53,540 bases of DNA from VBCK01 sp036270655 (lineage in GTDB: Bacteria > Pseudomonadota > Gammaproteobacteria > Burkholderiales > Burkholderiaceae_F): positions 1 to 53,540 of the forward strand of contig DATBCD010000090.1 of the NCBI GenBank assembly GCA_036270655.1, in the 5' to 3' direction. Of the stretch, positions 9,105 through 17,576 are shown one piece after another; position 1 is the stretch's first letter; the number at the start of each line of letters is the position of its first letter. The notes under the pieces were generated by a model. That model was not told the DNA's origin. It ran no database searches and saw nothing but the letters and a program-made list of their open reading frames with translations. A program made the position numbers and the translations under genes.

Positions 9105-9881
9105 ATGTCCGCCACGATCGAGCTTTCCGAGGTCGACAAGCGCTTTGCTAACGGCGTGGAGGCGGTGCGGGAGCTTTCGGTTCAAATCGCCCCAGGCCAG
9201 TTCGTGTCGCTGCTGGGCCCGTCCGGGTGCGGCAAGTCTACCGTGCTGCGCCTGATCGCGGGGCTCGAGCGACCTTCGGCCGGGACGGTCCGGATCAACG
9301 CAGCGCCGGCCGAACAGCGTGTCGAGGTGATGTCGTACGTGTTCCAGGAGGCGACGTTGATGCCCTGGTCGAGCGTTCTGGACAACGTCGCGCTGCCGCT
9401 GCGGGTCAAGGGGACCGCAGCGCGTGTCGCGCGCGACAGCGCGCGACGCGCACTGACAGCGGTCGGGCTGCGCGATCGGGCGAACGCCTATCCGGCCGAG
9501 CTGTCCGGTGGCATGAAGATGCGCGCATCGATCGCCCGCGCGCTGGTCACGCGCCCGGCGGTGCTGCTGCTGGACGAGCCGTTCGCCGCACTCGACGAAA
9601 TCACCCGCCAGCGGCTGAACGACGAGTTGCTGGCGTTGTGGGGCGAGCAGGCGCCGACCGCGGTGTTCGTCACGCACAGCGTGTTCGAGGCCGTTTACCT
9701 GAGCCAGCGCGTGCTGGTGATGGGCGGACAGCCGGGGCGGCTGATCGCCGACCTGCCGGTCGAGCTGGCCTATCCGCGCGCGCCGGCCCTGCGATTGCAG
9801 CCGCAGTTCACCCGGCACTGCCGCAACGTGACCGAAGCGCTCGAGCACGCCCAGCGCACCGCCGAGGCGATGCAGCCGTGA
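9105..9881 (+). CDS. ABC importer ATPase, NitT/TauT type
   Basis: 258 residues. Walker A is GPSGCGKST, the Q-loop falls in YVFQEA, the signature is LSGGM, and Walker B LLLDEPFAALDE is followed by the H-loop THSVFEA. This signature with the HSVFEA switch is typical of ATPases of the nitrate/sulfonate/taurine and HMP-thiamine precursor class. The start is the ATG at 9105 (MSATIELSEVDKRF). The stop overlaps the permease GTG start (GTGA). It energises uptake through the next two gene products. The promoter must lie in the 81 bases shared with the divergent sensor kinase gene. Confidence 0.92.
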   Translation: MSATIELSEVDKRFANGVEAVRELSVQIAPGQFVSLLGPSGCGKSTVLRLIAGLERPSAGTVRINAAPAEQRVEVMSYVFQEATLMPWSSVLDNVALPLRVKGTAARVARDSARRALTAVGLRDRANAYPAELSGGMKMRASIARALVTRPAVLLLDEPFAALDEITRQRLNDELLALWGEQAPTAVFVTHSVFEAVYLSQRVLVMGGQPGRLIADLPVELAYPRAPALRLQPQFTRHCRNVTEALEHAQRTAEAMQP

Positions 9882-10657
9882 CGGAACGGCGCCGCGCGGC
9901 GACGCTGGTTCCGGCCGCCACCGCACTGGCGGCGCTGGTCGCCTGGGAAGCGATCGTGCGCCTGCGCGGCATCCCGCCTTACATCCTGCCGGCGCCGAGC
10001 CTGATCGTGCAGACGCTGTGGAAAAACCTCGATTCGCTGCTGGCGTCCTGGCTGTACACGATCAAAATCACCTTCGGCGCGCTGCTGCTGGCGCTGGCCG
10101 GCGGCGTGCTGCTGGCGAGCGCCTTCGCCCTGTCACGCACGCTGGAGCGGGCGCTGTTTCCATTTGCCATCGCACTGCAGGTCACGCCGATCGTTGCGAT
10201 CGCGCCGCTGATCCTGATCTACGTCGACAGCACGACGGCCGCGCTTCTGATCTGCGCCTTCATCGTGGCCTTCTTTCCGGTGCTCTCCAACACGCTGATC
10301 GGCCTGCGTTCGGCGGATCCGAACCTGCAGGACCTGCTGACGCTGTACGGCGCCACTCGCTGGCAGCGTTTGCGCTGGCTGCTGGCTCCATCGGCCCTTC
10401 CGTACCTGATCGCAGGATTGAAGATTTCCGGGGGCCTGGCGCTGATTGGCGCCGTCGTGGCCGAGTTCGCCGCCGGTGCGGCCGGCCGCGAGACGGGCCT
10501 GGCCTCGCGAATCCTGGAGGCGAGCTTCCGCACCGAGATCCCGAAGATGTACGCCGCCCTCGCGCTGGTGGCCCTGACCGGAATCGCGATCCACCTGGCG
10601 TCCAACGCGCTGTCGCGCGTTCTGCTGGGACGCTGGCATCCGTCCGAGAGGCGTTGA
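9878..10657 (+). CDS. ABC importer permease, NitT/TauT type
   Basis: 259 residues with about six membrane helices (BPD_transp_1 type). The cytoplasmic coupling loop reads TLYGATRWQRLRWLLAPSALP, matching the EAA loop that docks to the ATPase. The GTG start at 9878 overlaps the ATPase stop. It forms the inner-membrane channel of the importer. Together with the substrate-binding protein this is a complete three-gene uptake system. Confidence 0.9.
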   Translation: MTERRRAATLVPAATALAALVAWEAIVRLRGIPPYILPAPSLIVQTLWKNLDSLLASWLYTIKITFGALLLALAGGVLLASAFALSRTLERALFPFAIALQVTPIVAIAPLILIYVDSTTAALLICAFIVAFFPVLSNTLIGLRSADPNLQDLLTLYGATRWQRLRWLLAPSALPYLIAGLKISGGLALIGAVVAEFAAGAAGRETGLASRILEASFRTEIPKMYAALALVALTGIAIHLASNALSRVLLGRWHPSERR

Positions 10658-10715
10658 CTGGTTTACGCTGTCGGGTCGAGCCAACGAGCGCGCCGCCCCG
10701 GGCGCAACCGAGCGG

Positions 10716-11750
10716 TTGTTCAAAAACCATCGCACCAGCCTGCTGATCGCCTCGGCGCTGCTGCTGCCTGCAGCTTCGGCGCAGACCGATCACGTCGTAT
10801 TCGCCACCAACTGGAAAGCGCAGGCCGCTCACGGCGGTTTCTACCAGGCGCTGGCAGACGGCACCTATGCGCGCTACGGGCTGGACGTCACGATCCGGCA
10901 GGGCGGGCCCCAGGTGAACAACCGGCCGCTGCTTCCGGCCGGCCGCATCGATTTCCTGATGACCGGAAATCTGCTGCACGCGTTCGACAACGCAAAAAAC
11001 GGCGTGCCCACCGTCCAGGTCGCGGCGATCTTCCAGAAGGATCCACAGGCGTTGATCGCGCATCCGGGCCATGGCTACGAACGCTTCGAGCATCTGAAGG
11101 ACGCGCCGGTGGTGCTGGTGGCCAAGGACGCGCAGTTCACCTGGTGGCAGTGGCTGAAGGTGACCCAGGGCTTTCGCGACGAGCAGCTGCGGCCTTACAA
11201 CTTCAACCTCGCCCCGTTTCTGGCGAACCCGCGCGCGCTTCAACAGGGCTATTCGATCGCCGAGCCCATCTACGTCAGGCGCGAGGGCGGCTTCGAGCCG
11301 GTCGTGCACCTGCTGGCCGATCACGGTTTCGACACCTACTCCACCTTGATCGAGGCCCGCGCCGAAACGATCCGCAACCACCCGGACCTGGTGCAGCGCT
11401 TCGTCGATGCATCGATCATCGGTTGGAACAGCTACCTGTACGGAGACCGCCGGGCCGCCCACGCGGCGATGTTGCGCGACAATCCAGAAATCAGCGAAGA
11501 GGAGCTGGAATCGTCGGTGGCGCTGATGCGTTCGCAAGGCATCGTCGATTCGGCCGATGCGCTCACGCTGGGCATCGGCGCGATGAACCTCGCGCGCGTG
11601 CGGCATTTCTTCGCCAGCATGGTGGCTGCCGGACTGTATTCGGCCGTCGAGATCGACCCGGCCCAAGTCGCCACGGTGCAATTCGTGAACAAGGGTGTCG
11701 GCCTGGACCTGAAGCGCCGGTTGACCGCCCGCTCGAGCGAGAAGCGGTGA
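10716..11750 (+). CDS. ABC substrate-binding protein, NMT1/THI5-like
   Basis: 344 residues, TTG start at 10716. A signal peptide ends near AASAQT. The mature N-terminus (FATNWKAQAAHGGFYQALADG) and GLDVTIRQGGP match the NMT1/SsuA-type periplasmic binding fold, which covers proteins for HMP pyrimidines (thiamine precursors), sulfonates and hydantoin-like compounds. The GG loop and an aromatic-rich pocket (TWWQWLK near 145) are visible, but the ligand cannot be decided. It follows the permease by 58 bases. Thiamine-precursor uptake is the first hypothesis to test, partly because the window encodes a TPP enzyme, but that link is only suggestive. Confidence 0.85.
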   Translation: MFKNHRTSLLIASALLLPAASAQTDHVVFATNWKAQAAHGGFYQALADGTYARYGLDVTIRQGGPQVNNRPLLPAGRIDFLMTGNLLHAFDNAKNGVPTVQVAAIFQKDPQALIAHPGHGYERFEHLKDAPVVLVAKDAQFTWWQWLKVTQGFRDEQLRPYNFNLAPFLANPRALQQGYSIAEPIYVRREGGFEPVVHLLADHGFDTYSTLIEARAETIRNHPDLVQRFVDASIIGWNSYLYGDRRAAHAAMLRDNPEISEEELESSVALMRSQGIVDSADALTLGIGAMNLARVRHFFASMVAAGLYSAVEIDPAQVATVQFVNKGVGLDLKRRLTARSSEKR

Positions 11751-12001
11751 TGGCGTTGCGCATCGTCGGTTTCGTGCTGGCCGCGGTCGGCGGGATCGTA
11801 CTGTTCGCCTGGGGAGGCGCTTACCGCATCTGGCCGCTTCAAATCGCCGGGCTGGTGCTGGAAATCTGGTGCCTTTACGCCGGGTGGCGCTGGTTCGCGC
11901 AGCGATACAAGCCGCCGCCGATCAAGCCCGCTGCCAACCCCGCCTGGTCGATGCGCGAGCAGCCGCCTGCGTCGGATACGCCCGAGCCGCCGAAGAATTG
12001 A
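11750..12001 (+). CDS. Small two-helix membrane protein
   Basis: 83 residues, unrecognised. Two hydrophobic helices (about 4-23 and 28-47) are followed by a Pro-rich cytoplasmic tail (YKPPPIKPAANP to the C-terminus). The ATG overlaps the TGA of the substrate-binding protein (TGATG), so it is translated with the importer operon. It could be an accessory or stabilising subunit; no function is assigned. Confidence 0.7.
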   Translation: MALRIVGFVLAAVGGIVLFAWGGAYRIWPLQIAGLVLEIWCLYAGWRWFAQRYKPPPIKPAANPAWSMREQPPASDTPEPPKN

Positions 12002-12010
12002 AGTTGCGCC

Positions 12011-12610
12011 CTAGGAGCTGCGAGCCGGACGGCGCTCGGCGGTGCTGCGCGTGGTCGTCTTGGCACCATTGGCGCGTCGCAACGCCGCCGTGCGGCTTGC
12101 GGTCCGCTTGGCGGCGCCGTCGTTGCGGGCGAGCGCCGGCTTGGCAACCGGTGCCGCCACGGCACGCGTGACCGCTTGCGGCGCTTGCGCCGCCTGCTCC
12201 TTGATCGCCCACAGCTTCAACAACTCGGCCTGGGTCGGAATCGATCCGTTGGCCGCACGCGCTCGACGCGCCACCACCGATTCGCGCACGATCTTCTCGA
12301 CGACGTCGAGCGGCAAGCGGTTAAAGTCGGAGAATCGGATGAAGCTGCGCGCTGCGTTCACGCCCGCCAGCGCCTCCTTGTGGCGCAGCACGACTTCCTG
12401 CTCGGCCACGTACAGCGACATGTGGCGGCGCCCCGATTCGAGCGCAAACAACGGCCCGTCCAATTCGTAAAATGCCAGTCCATAGCGCATGCTCTCGCGC
12501 ACGCCGCGGGCCGAGCGGCGGATCATGCTGCACACACGCGCCATGGCGACCCGGCGATCAGGCGGCAAATCCCGCAAGTAGGCGCCTACCGTCGTGGCTG
12601 TCGTGATCAT
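12011..12610 (-). CDS. DUF1801-domain protein with histone-H1-like tail
   Basis: 199 residues. Residues 8-118 fit the DUF1801/YdhG-like fold (RESMRYGLAFYELDGPLFALE, RRHMSLYV, RSFIRFSDFNRLPLDVVEKIV), a small domain of unknown role. After residue 140 the sequence becomes Ala/Lys/Arg/Thr-rich without predicted fold, resembling the basic tails of bacterial histone-H1-like proteins. DNA or nucleic-acid binding by the tail is a reasonable inference. The gene converges on the importer operon, with 9 bases between stops. Confidence 0.8.
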   Translation of the reverse strand: MITTATTVGAYLRDLPPDRRVAMARVCSMIRRSARGVRESMRYGLAFYELDGPLFALESGRRHMSLYVAEQEVVLRHKEALAGVNAARSFIRFSDFNRLPLDVVEKIVRESVVARRARAANGSIPTQAELLKLWAIKEQAAQAPQAVTRAVAAPVAKPALARNDGAAKRTASRTAALRRANGAKTTTRSTAERRPARSS

Positions 12611-12907
12611 ACTTTTGGCTCCGCGTTAGCGACTGCTCCGCAGCCGTTATTTTAACCGAACGTGTCCCCTTGCATTGGACGGCCTGGGGGGCGCATAAAC
12701 CCGAAGGCGGGGCGGCTAAAGCCCCGCAGACTCGACCCTTAAGAAATGGGATAATTGTTATATTGAGCTTCGAATCGCTGCGATCAGAGCGGGAGGCTCG
12801 ATGACGGGGCACGGGAACGTCGGTTTGCCTGCGACGGGCCAGTGGTCTGCTGGGCGACCGTCCCGAGTTCGATCGCACAACCTGAGCTGAATGTCAGGAC
12901 CTGGCAC
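12611..12907. other. Divergent intergenic region with a GC hairpin
   Basis: About 300 bases between the divergent DUF1801 and STAS genes, with no coding evidence. GCGGGGC at 12707-12713 pairs with GCCCCGC at 12721-12727 around a seven-base loop. An AT-rich patch at 12745-12770 (GGGATAATTGTTATATT) is a candidate -10 region for the STAS/hslVU direction. No T-run follows the hairpin in either direction. Confidence 0.4.
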
Positions 12908-14398
12908 GTGGTGTTTTCGTTTTTCAAGAAGGACTCGAAGCCCGCGAAGAAGGTCGCGGGCCGCGGTCCACACGCACATTCGGCGCGCTCGCCGGCGCGT
13001 CCCGCCTCGCACGACGCGCGACAGGTATCCCGGCCGCTGGCCGGGCCCGTCAACCGCTCGCTGAACCGCACCTCGACGCCTTCTGCGCCGAGCTTCGCGA
13101 CCACCGAGAACGCGATCCCCGACCGCGAGCTGGCGCGCAGCCTCGCAATAGCCACTGCGGCCAAGATCGACGCGATCGAATCGGAGATGTCGCAGGATTT
13201 TCTGCGGCCGCGCGGCGTCCCGGTGCGCGACAATGTCGCTGCCAATTCGGTTCTGAGCGCGCCGGTCTCGAGCGAACGGCTTCCGCCGGTGGAGGAGGAA
13301 GCCGACCTGCCGATACTCGATGCGCGGCACGCGTCGGCCCGCTCCGAGGAGCCGTTCGATCCGGGCGAGGATGCGACCAGCTACGGCATCGAAGCGATCG
13401 AGCTGGGCACCAGCGACTCGGCCTCCGCGCTGGACGAGACGGCGATCCTGTTTGCCAACGGACAGGAGCAGGCTGCCGAGTCCGTGCTGCGCACCGCCAT
13501 CGAGGCCGACCGGCTGGGCGTGGCCACCGAGCGGGGCTGGCTGATGCTGTTCGAGTTCCTGCAGCAGCGCGGCGACAAGGCCGGGTTCGAGCGGCTGACG
13601 ATGCAGTACGCGCTGCGCTTCGAGAATTCGGCGCCCGGCTGGCTCGACTATGAACCGACCAGCCCGCGCGTCGATCCGAAGACAGACAGCCCGAGCGTGA
13701 AGCTGCCCTCGGCAATCGGCGCCAACATCGTGAAGCCGCTGGAACACCTGAAGGCGCTGGCGATGACCAACGCCATGCTGACGCTGGACGTATCCGATGC
13801 GCGCACCATCGATTCGGTCGGCGCCGAACTGCTGCTGCGCGTGTTCAACGCGTTCAAGCGCGCCAGCCACGAGCTGATCGTTCAGGGTGCGGAGCAGCTG
13901 CTCAATCCGCTGCGGGCTGCAATCGAGCCGGGCCGGCGCGACAGCTCCGATGCCTGCTGGATGCTGCTGCTGGACGTGCACCGGCTGCTGAACCGTCAGA
14001 ACGATTTCGAGGAGGCGGGGATCCAGTACTGCATCACCTACGAGGTGTCGCCGCCGTCCTGGGAGCCGTTTTCGCCCAACATCAAGACCCGGACCTCGAC
14101 CGCCGCTGCGCCAAGCGCCGTCGACCCGCTCGACTGGCGAGGCGAGGTCACCGGCGACGGCGAGCCTCTGTTCGGCCGGATGATGACCAGCGCACGATCC
14201 CAGCCGCGGCTGACGGTCGAGTGCCGGCATCTGCGGCGGATGGCGTTCTCGGCCGCCTCGAGCCTGCTGGGCCACGTGATCAAGTTGCAGCAGCTGGGCA
14301 CGACGGTGGAGTTCCGCAACGTCAATGCGCTGGTGGGCGCGCTGCTGCAGCTGCTCGGCGTATCCGCGGTAGCCGAGGTCCAGCTTCGACGCAATTGA
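12908..14398 (+). CDS. STAS-domain protein upstream of hslVU
   Basis: 496 residues from the GTG at 12908, which has AGGA nine bases ahead; the next GTG (12911) is an alternative. The N-terminus (MVFSFFKKDSKPAKK) is basic and followed by about 90 low-complexity residues. A middle part has TPR-like helices (ANGQEQAAESVLRTAIEADR, then ERGWLMLFEFLQQRGD). Around 280-330 is a STAS-like strand/helix (LTLDVSDARTIDSVGAELLLRVF), repeated near the C-terminus (CRHLRRMAFSAASSLLG). Such proteins occur next to hslV in Burkholderiales; I know of no assigned function. It may act as an anti-anti-sigma-like scaffold, which is inference only. Confidence 0.7.
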   Translation: MVFSFFKKDSKPAKKVAGRGPHAHSARSPARPASHDARQVSRPLAGPVNRSLNRTSTPSAPSFATTENAIPDRELARSLAIATAAKIDAIESEMSQDFLRPRGVPVRDNVAANSVLSAPVSSERLPPVEEEADLPILDARHASARSEEPFDPGEDATSYGIEAIELGTSDSASALDETAILFANGQEQAAESVLRTAIEADRLGVATERGWLMLFEFLQQRGDKAGFERLTMQYALRFENSAPGWLDYEPTSPRVDPKTDSPSVKLPSAIGANIVKPLEHLKALAMTNAMLTLDVSDARTIDSVGAELLLRVFNAFKRASHELIVQGAEQLLNPLRAAIEPGRRDSSDACWMLLLDVHRLLNRQNDFEEAGIQYCITYEVSPPSWEPFSPNIKTRTSTAAAPSAVDPLDWRGEVTGDGEPLFGRMMTSARSQPRLTVECRHLRRMAFSAASSLLGHVIKLQQLGTTVEFRNVNALVGALLQLLGVSAVAEVQLRRN

Positions 14399-14469
14399 CC
14401 GGACCGGCGCCGGGCCCGGCCTGGTGGCGTCGCGGTTCCGATCGGATGAACTCCCCGGCTGATCCGCCC

Positions 14470-15006
14470 ATGCAGGAATTTCACGGCACCACGATCCTGT
14501 CGGTACGTCGCGGTGCCTCTGTCTCGATGGGCGGCGACGGCCAGGTTACGCTGGGCAGCATCGTGCTCAAGCACACGGCGCGCAAAGTCAGGCGCATGTA
14601 CCAGGATCGGATTCTGGCCGGCTTCGCGGGCGCCACCGCGGATGCGTTCACGCTGTTCGAGCGCTTCGAGGCGCGCCTGGACAAGCACCAGGGCAACCTG
14701 ATGCGCTCGGCCGTCGAGCTGGCCAAGGACTGGCGCACCGACCGGATCCTGCGCCGACTGGAGGCGATGCTGGCCGTGGCGGATCGTGAAACCTCGCTGA
14801 TCATCACCGGCACCGGCGACGTGCTGGAACCCGAACTGGGTCTGGTTGCGATCGGTTCGGGCGGGCCTTACGCGCAAGCCGCGGCGCGTGCCCTGCTGGA
14901 CGGCACCGATCTGGCGCCGGCCGACATCGTGGCCCGGGCTCTGACGATCGCGGCCGACCTGTGCATTTACACCAACCACAGCCACACGATCGAAACGCTC
15001 GAATGA
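14470..15006 (+). CDS. hslV: ATP-dependent protease peptidase subunit HslV
   Basis: 178 residues. HslV forms the peptidase double hexamer of HslVU (ClpYQ). The start MQEFHG is followed by TTILSVRRG; cleavage exposes the catalytic N-terminal Thr7. The GGDGQVTLG strand, ARKVRRMY, GFAGATADAFTLFERFE and IGSGGPYAQAAARALL are all family hallmarks. An upstream in-frame ATG at 14446 would add eight residues with no family support. The stop overlaps hslU (ATGA). Confidence 0.96.
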   Translation: MQEFHGTTILSVRRGASVSMGGDGQVTLGSIVLKHTARKVRRMYQDRILAGFAGATADAFTLFERFEARLDKHQGNLMRSAVELAKDWRTDRILRRLEAMLAVADRETSLIITGTGDVLEPELGLVAIGSGGPYAQAAARALLDGTDLAPADIVARALTIAADLCIYTNHSHTIETLE

Positions 15007-16343
15007 CGCCGGACCAGCCGATGATGACGCCGAAGGAAATCGTCCACGAGCTGAACAAGCACATCGTGGGTCAGCAGCGCGCCAAGCGGGCGGTGGCCGT
15101 GGCATTGCGCAACCGCTGGCGCCGCCAGCATGTGGCCGAGCCGCTGCGCAGCGAGATCGCTCCGAAGAACATCCTGATGATCGGCCCCACCGGCGTGGGC
15201 AAGACCGAGATTGCGCGGCGCCTGGCGCGGCTGGCCGATGCTCCCTTCATCAAGGTCGAAGCGACCAAGTTCACCGAGGTCGGCTACGTCGGGCGCGATG
15301 TCGACTCGATCGTCCGCGACCTGGCCGACATCGCGGTGAAGCAGGCGCGCGAAGGCGAAATGCGCAAGGTTCGCGCGCGCGCCGAGGAGGCAGCCGAGGA
15401 ACGTCTGCTGGACGTGCTGCTGCCGCCGGCACGCGATCTGATGGCGCGCGAGGCCGAGCAGGCCGACGGCGCCACCCGGCAGAAAATGCGCAAGAAGCTG
15501 CGCGAGGGCGAGATCGACGACAAGGAAGTCGAGATCGAGCTGGCCGCGCCGTCGACCCAGCTGGAGGTGCTCGCCCAGCCCGGCATGGAGGAGCTCACGC
15601 AGCAGATTCAGTCGATGTTCCAGAACCTGGGCAGCGGACGGCGCCGAACGCGCAAGCTGAAGGTGCGCGAGGCGCTGCGCGCGCTGGGCGACGAGGAAGC
15701 AGCGCGCCTGGTCAACGACGACGAGCTGAAGCTGAAGGCGATCGCCAACGTCGAAGCCAATGGGATCGTGTTCCTCGACGAGATCGACAAGATCGCCAGC
15801 CGCAGCGAGGTGCAAGGTGCCGATGTGTCGCGCCAGGGCGTGCAACGCGACCTGCTGCCGCTGGTCGAGGGCACGACCGTGAACACCAAGTACGGAATGA
15901 TCCGTACCGACCATGTTCTTTTCATCGCCAGCGGGGCATTCCACCTGTCCAAGCCGTCCGACCTGATGCCCGAGCTGCAGGGGCGCTTCCCGATCCGGGT
16001 CGAGCTCGAATCGCTGTCGGCCTCCGATTTCGAGCGCATTTTGACGGGAACCGATGCCTGCCTGGTACGCCAGTACGAAGCGTTGCTGGCCACCGAGGGG
16101 GTCACGCTCGAGTTCACGCCCGACGGCGTGTCGAGGCTGGCGCAAATCGCCTTCACCATCAACGAGCGCACCGAGAACATCGGCGCGCGCCGGTTGCACA
16201 CGGTGATGGAAAAGCTGCTCGAGGACATTTCCTTCGAGGCTGCCAGCCGTGGCGCGCAGCGCGCGGTGATCGACTCCGCGTATGTCGATCAGCGCCTGGC
16301 CGAGCTCGCCCGGAACGAAGACCTGGCCCGCTACGTGCTGTAA
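15003..16343 (+). CDS. hslU: HslU unfoldase ATPase
   Basis: 446 residues. AAA+ unfoldase that feeds proteins to HslV. Walker A GPTGVGKT is at 61-68, the pore loop GYVGRD lies near 91, Walker B with sensor region is at IVFLDEIDKI (about 255-264), and the inserted I-domain occupies roughly 110-240. The C-terminal tail ends ARYVL, as needed for HslV docking. The start at 15003 overlaps hslV; a second in-frame ATG at 15021 (MMTPKEIV) resembles the usual family start. Confidence 0.96.
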   Translation: MTPDQPMMTPKEIVHELNKHIVGQQRAKRAVAVALRNRWRRQHVAEPLRSEIAPKNILMIGPTGVGKTEIARRLARLADAPFIKVEATKFTEVGYVGRDVDSIVRDLADIAVKQAREGEMRKVRARAEEAAEERLLDVLLPPARDLMAREAEQADGATRQKMRKKLREGEIDDKEVEIELAAPSTQLEVLAQPGMEELTQQIQSMFQNLGSGRRRTRKLKVREALRALGDEEAARLVNDDELKLKAIANVEANGIVFLDEIDKIASRSEVQGADVSRQGVQRDLLPLVEGTTVNTKYGMIRTDHVLFIASGAFHLSKPSDLMPELQGRFPIRVELESLSASDFERILTGTDACLVRQYEALLATEGVTLEFTPDGVSRLAQIAFTINERTENIGARRLHTVMEKLLEDISFEAASRGAQRAVIDSAYVDQRLAELARNEDLARYVL

Positions 16344-16520
16344 GTGACCAAGGGGCTCAAGACCCGCCAGAAGCTGGTGTTTCGCACCGACGGGCTGCGC
16401 CCGCGAAATCCCCTGGTGGTGGCAGCGCGTCGGCGCCCCGCCGGACCGCACACCACGCCGTCCGGCGGGCAGCGTCAAGCGGCCAGGCGACGGTTAAAGC
16501 GGCTGCTGACCGAAACCTGA
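16344..16520 (+). CDS. Small basic protein directly after hslU
   Basis: 58 codons starting with GTG at 16344, the base after the hslU TAA. The product begins MTKGLKTRQKLVFRTDGLRP and ends in a very basic stretch (QRQAARRRLKRLLTET). The region otherwise has no coding explanation, and a REP-like hairpin sits 20 bases after the stop, as expected for an operon end. The pattern of KTR, a Pro/Asn turn, a His and a run of Arg/Lys resembles short uncharacterised basic proteins of Burkholderiales, from memory. It could bind RNA or be a chance ORF. Confidence 0.5.
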   Translation: MTKGLKTRQKLVFRTDGLRPRNPLVVAARRRPAGPHTTPSGGQRQAARRRLKRLLTET

Positions 16521-16541
16521 AGCCCGCTGCCCTCTGCCCCA

Positions 16542-16567
16542 CCCCTGTCCCGCAAGCGGGAGAGGGG
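16542..16567. terminator. REP-like hairpin after the hslVU operon
   Basis: CCCCTGTCCCGC (16542-16553) and GCGGGAGAGGGG (16556-16567) form a 12-base stem with one mismatch and a two-base spacer. The core CCCGCAAGCGGGAGAGGGG resembles a repeat scattered between genes in GC-rich proteobacteria. It is suited to end hslVU transcription, though no T-run follows. Confidence 0.55.
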
Positions 16568-16688
16568 AGTTCAATGACCCCGCTTGCAGCGGCTCGTCCG
16601 CAAGGGTCGTACCGGCGCGATGCTAGACTCGCCGGCGGGTTCGCGCTTCCGATTGCATCAAGCCGATCGCTTGCATCCGCCACGACTC

Positions 16689-17576
16689 ATGGACCGGGCA
16701 CAGATTCCGACCGAGCTGAAGGCCGAAATCCTGTCCGAGGCTCTTCCGTACATCCGCCGTTTCCACGGTCGCACCATTGTCGTGAAGTATGGCGGCAATG
16801 CGATGACCCAGCAGCCGCTCAAGGAGAGCTTCGCGCACGACATCGTGCTTCTGAAGCTGGTTGGCATGAAACCGGTCGTGGTCCACGGCGGCGGGCCGCA
16901 GATCGATGACGCGCTGGAGCGCGTCGGCAAGAAATCGCAGTTCATCCAGGGCATGCGGGTCACCGACGCCGAGACGATGGAAATCGTCGAATGGGTGCTG
17001 GCCGGTCAGGTACAGCAGGAGCTCGTGATGCTGATCAACCGGTTCGGCGGACAGGCGGTCGGTCTCACCGGCAAGGACGGCGGCCTGATTCGGGCGCGCC
17101 GGATGAGCCTTCCGGACCGCGACGATCCGAGCCGGACCCACGATCTGGGCCAGGTGGGCGAGATCGAGGCGATCGACCCGTCGCCGGTGCGCGCGCTGCA
17201 GGACGGCGGGTTCGTTCCGGTCATCTCGCCGATCGGCTTCGGGGCGGACGGCCTGTCCTATAACATCAACGCCGACCTCGTAGCCGGCAAGATCGCGCAG
17301 ATCCTGGGCGCGGAAAAGCTCGTGCTGCTGACCAACACGCCCGGCGTGCTCGACCGCGACGAGCGGCTGATTACCGGTCTGACCGCCTCCCGCATCGAGG
17401 AGCTGTTCGCCGACGGCACGATCTCCGGCGGCATGCTGCCGAAGATTTCGTCGGCGCTGGAAGCGGCTCACAGCGGAGTCAACTCGGTGCACATCATCGA
17501 CGGGCGCGTCGACCACTGCCTGCTGCTGGAGATCCTGACCGATCGAGGCGTTGGCACGATGATTCGCTCGCATTGA
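16689..17576 (+). CDS. argB: Acetylglutamate kinase
   Basis: 295 residues. Phosphorylates N-acetyl-L-glutamate in arginine synthesis (cytoplasm). The N-terminal KYGGNAM, the VVHGGGPQID loop, SYNINADLVAG and the LLTNTPGVLD strand are canonical. A short N-terminal helix (about residues 8-22) is present. The stop overlaps the next gene's TTG start. The position between hslU and slmA matches other Burkholderiales. Confidence 0.97.
   Translation: MDRAQIPTELKAEILSEALPYIRRFHGRTIVVKYGGNAMTQQPLKESFAHDIVLLKLVGMKPVVVHGGGPQIDDALERVGKKSQFIQGMRVTDAETMEIVEWVLAGQVQQELVMLINRFGGQAVGLTGKDGGLIRARRMSLPDRDDPSRTHDLGQVGEIEAIDPSPVRALQDGGFVPVISPIGFGADGLSYNINADLVAGKIAQILGAEKLVLLTNTPGVLDRDERLITGLTASRIEELFADGTISGGMLPKISSALEAAHSGVNSVHIIDGRVDHCLLLEILTDRGVGTMIRSH

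Noticed and set aside
12707..12727. GC hairpin as a terminator
   Set aside because: It lies between divergent genes, where a terminator is not expected, and has no T-run.
14967..16478. Minus-strand ORF of about 500 codons opposite hslU
   Set aside because: Antisense shadow of hslU; no family match.
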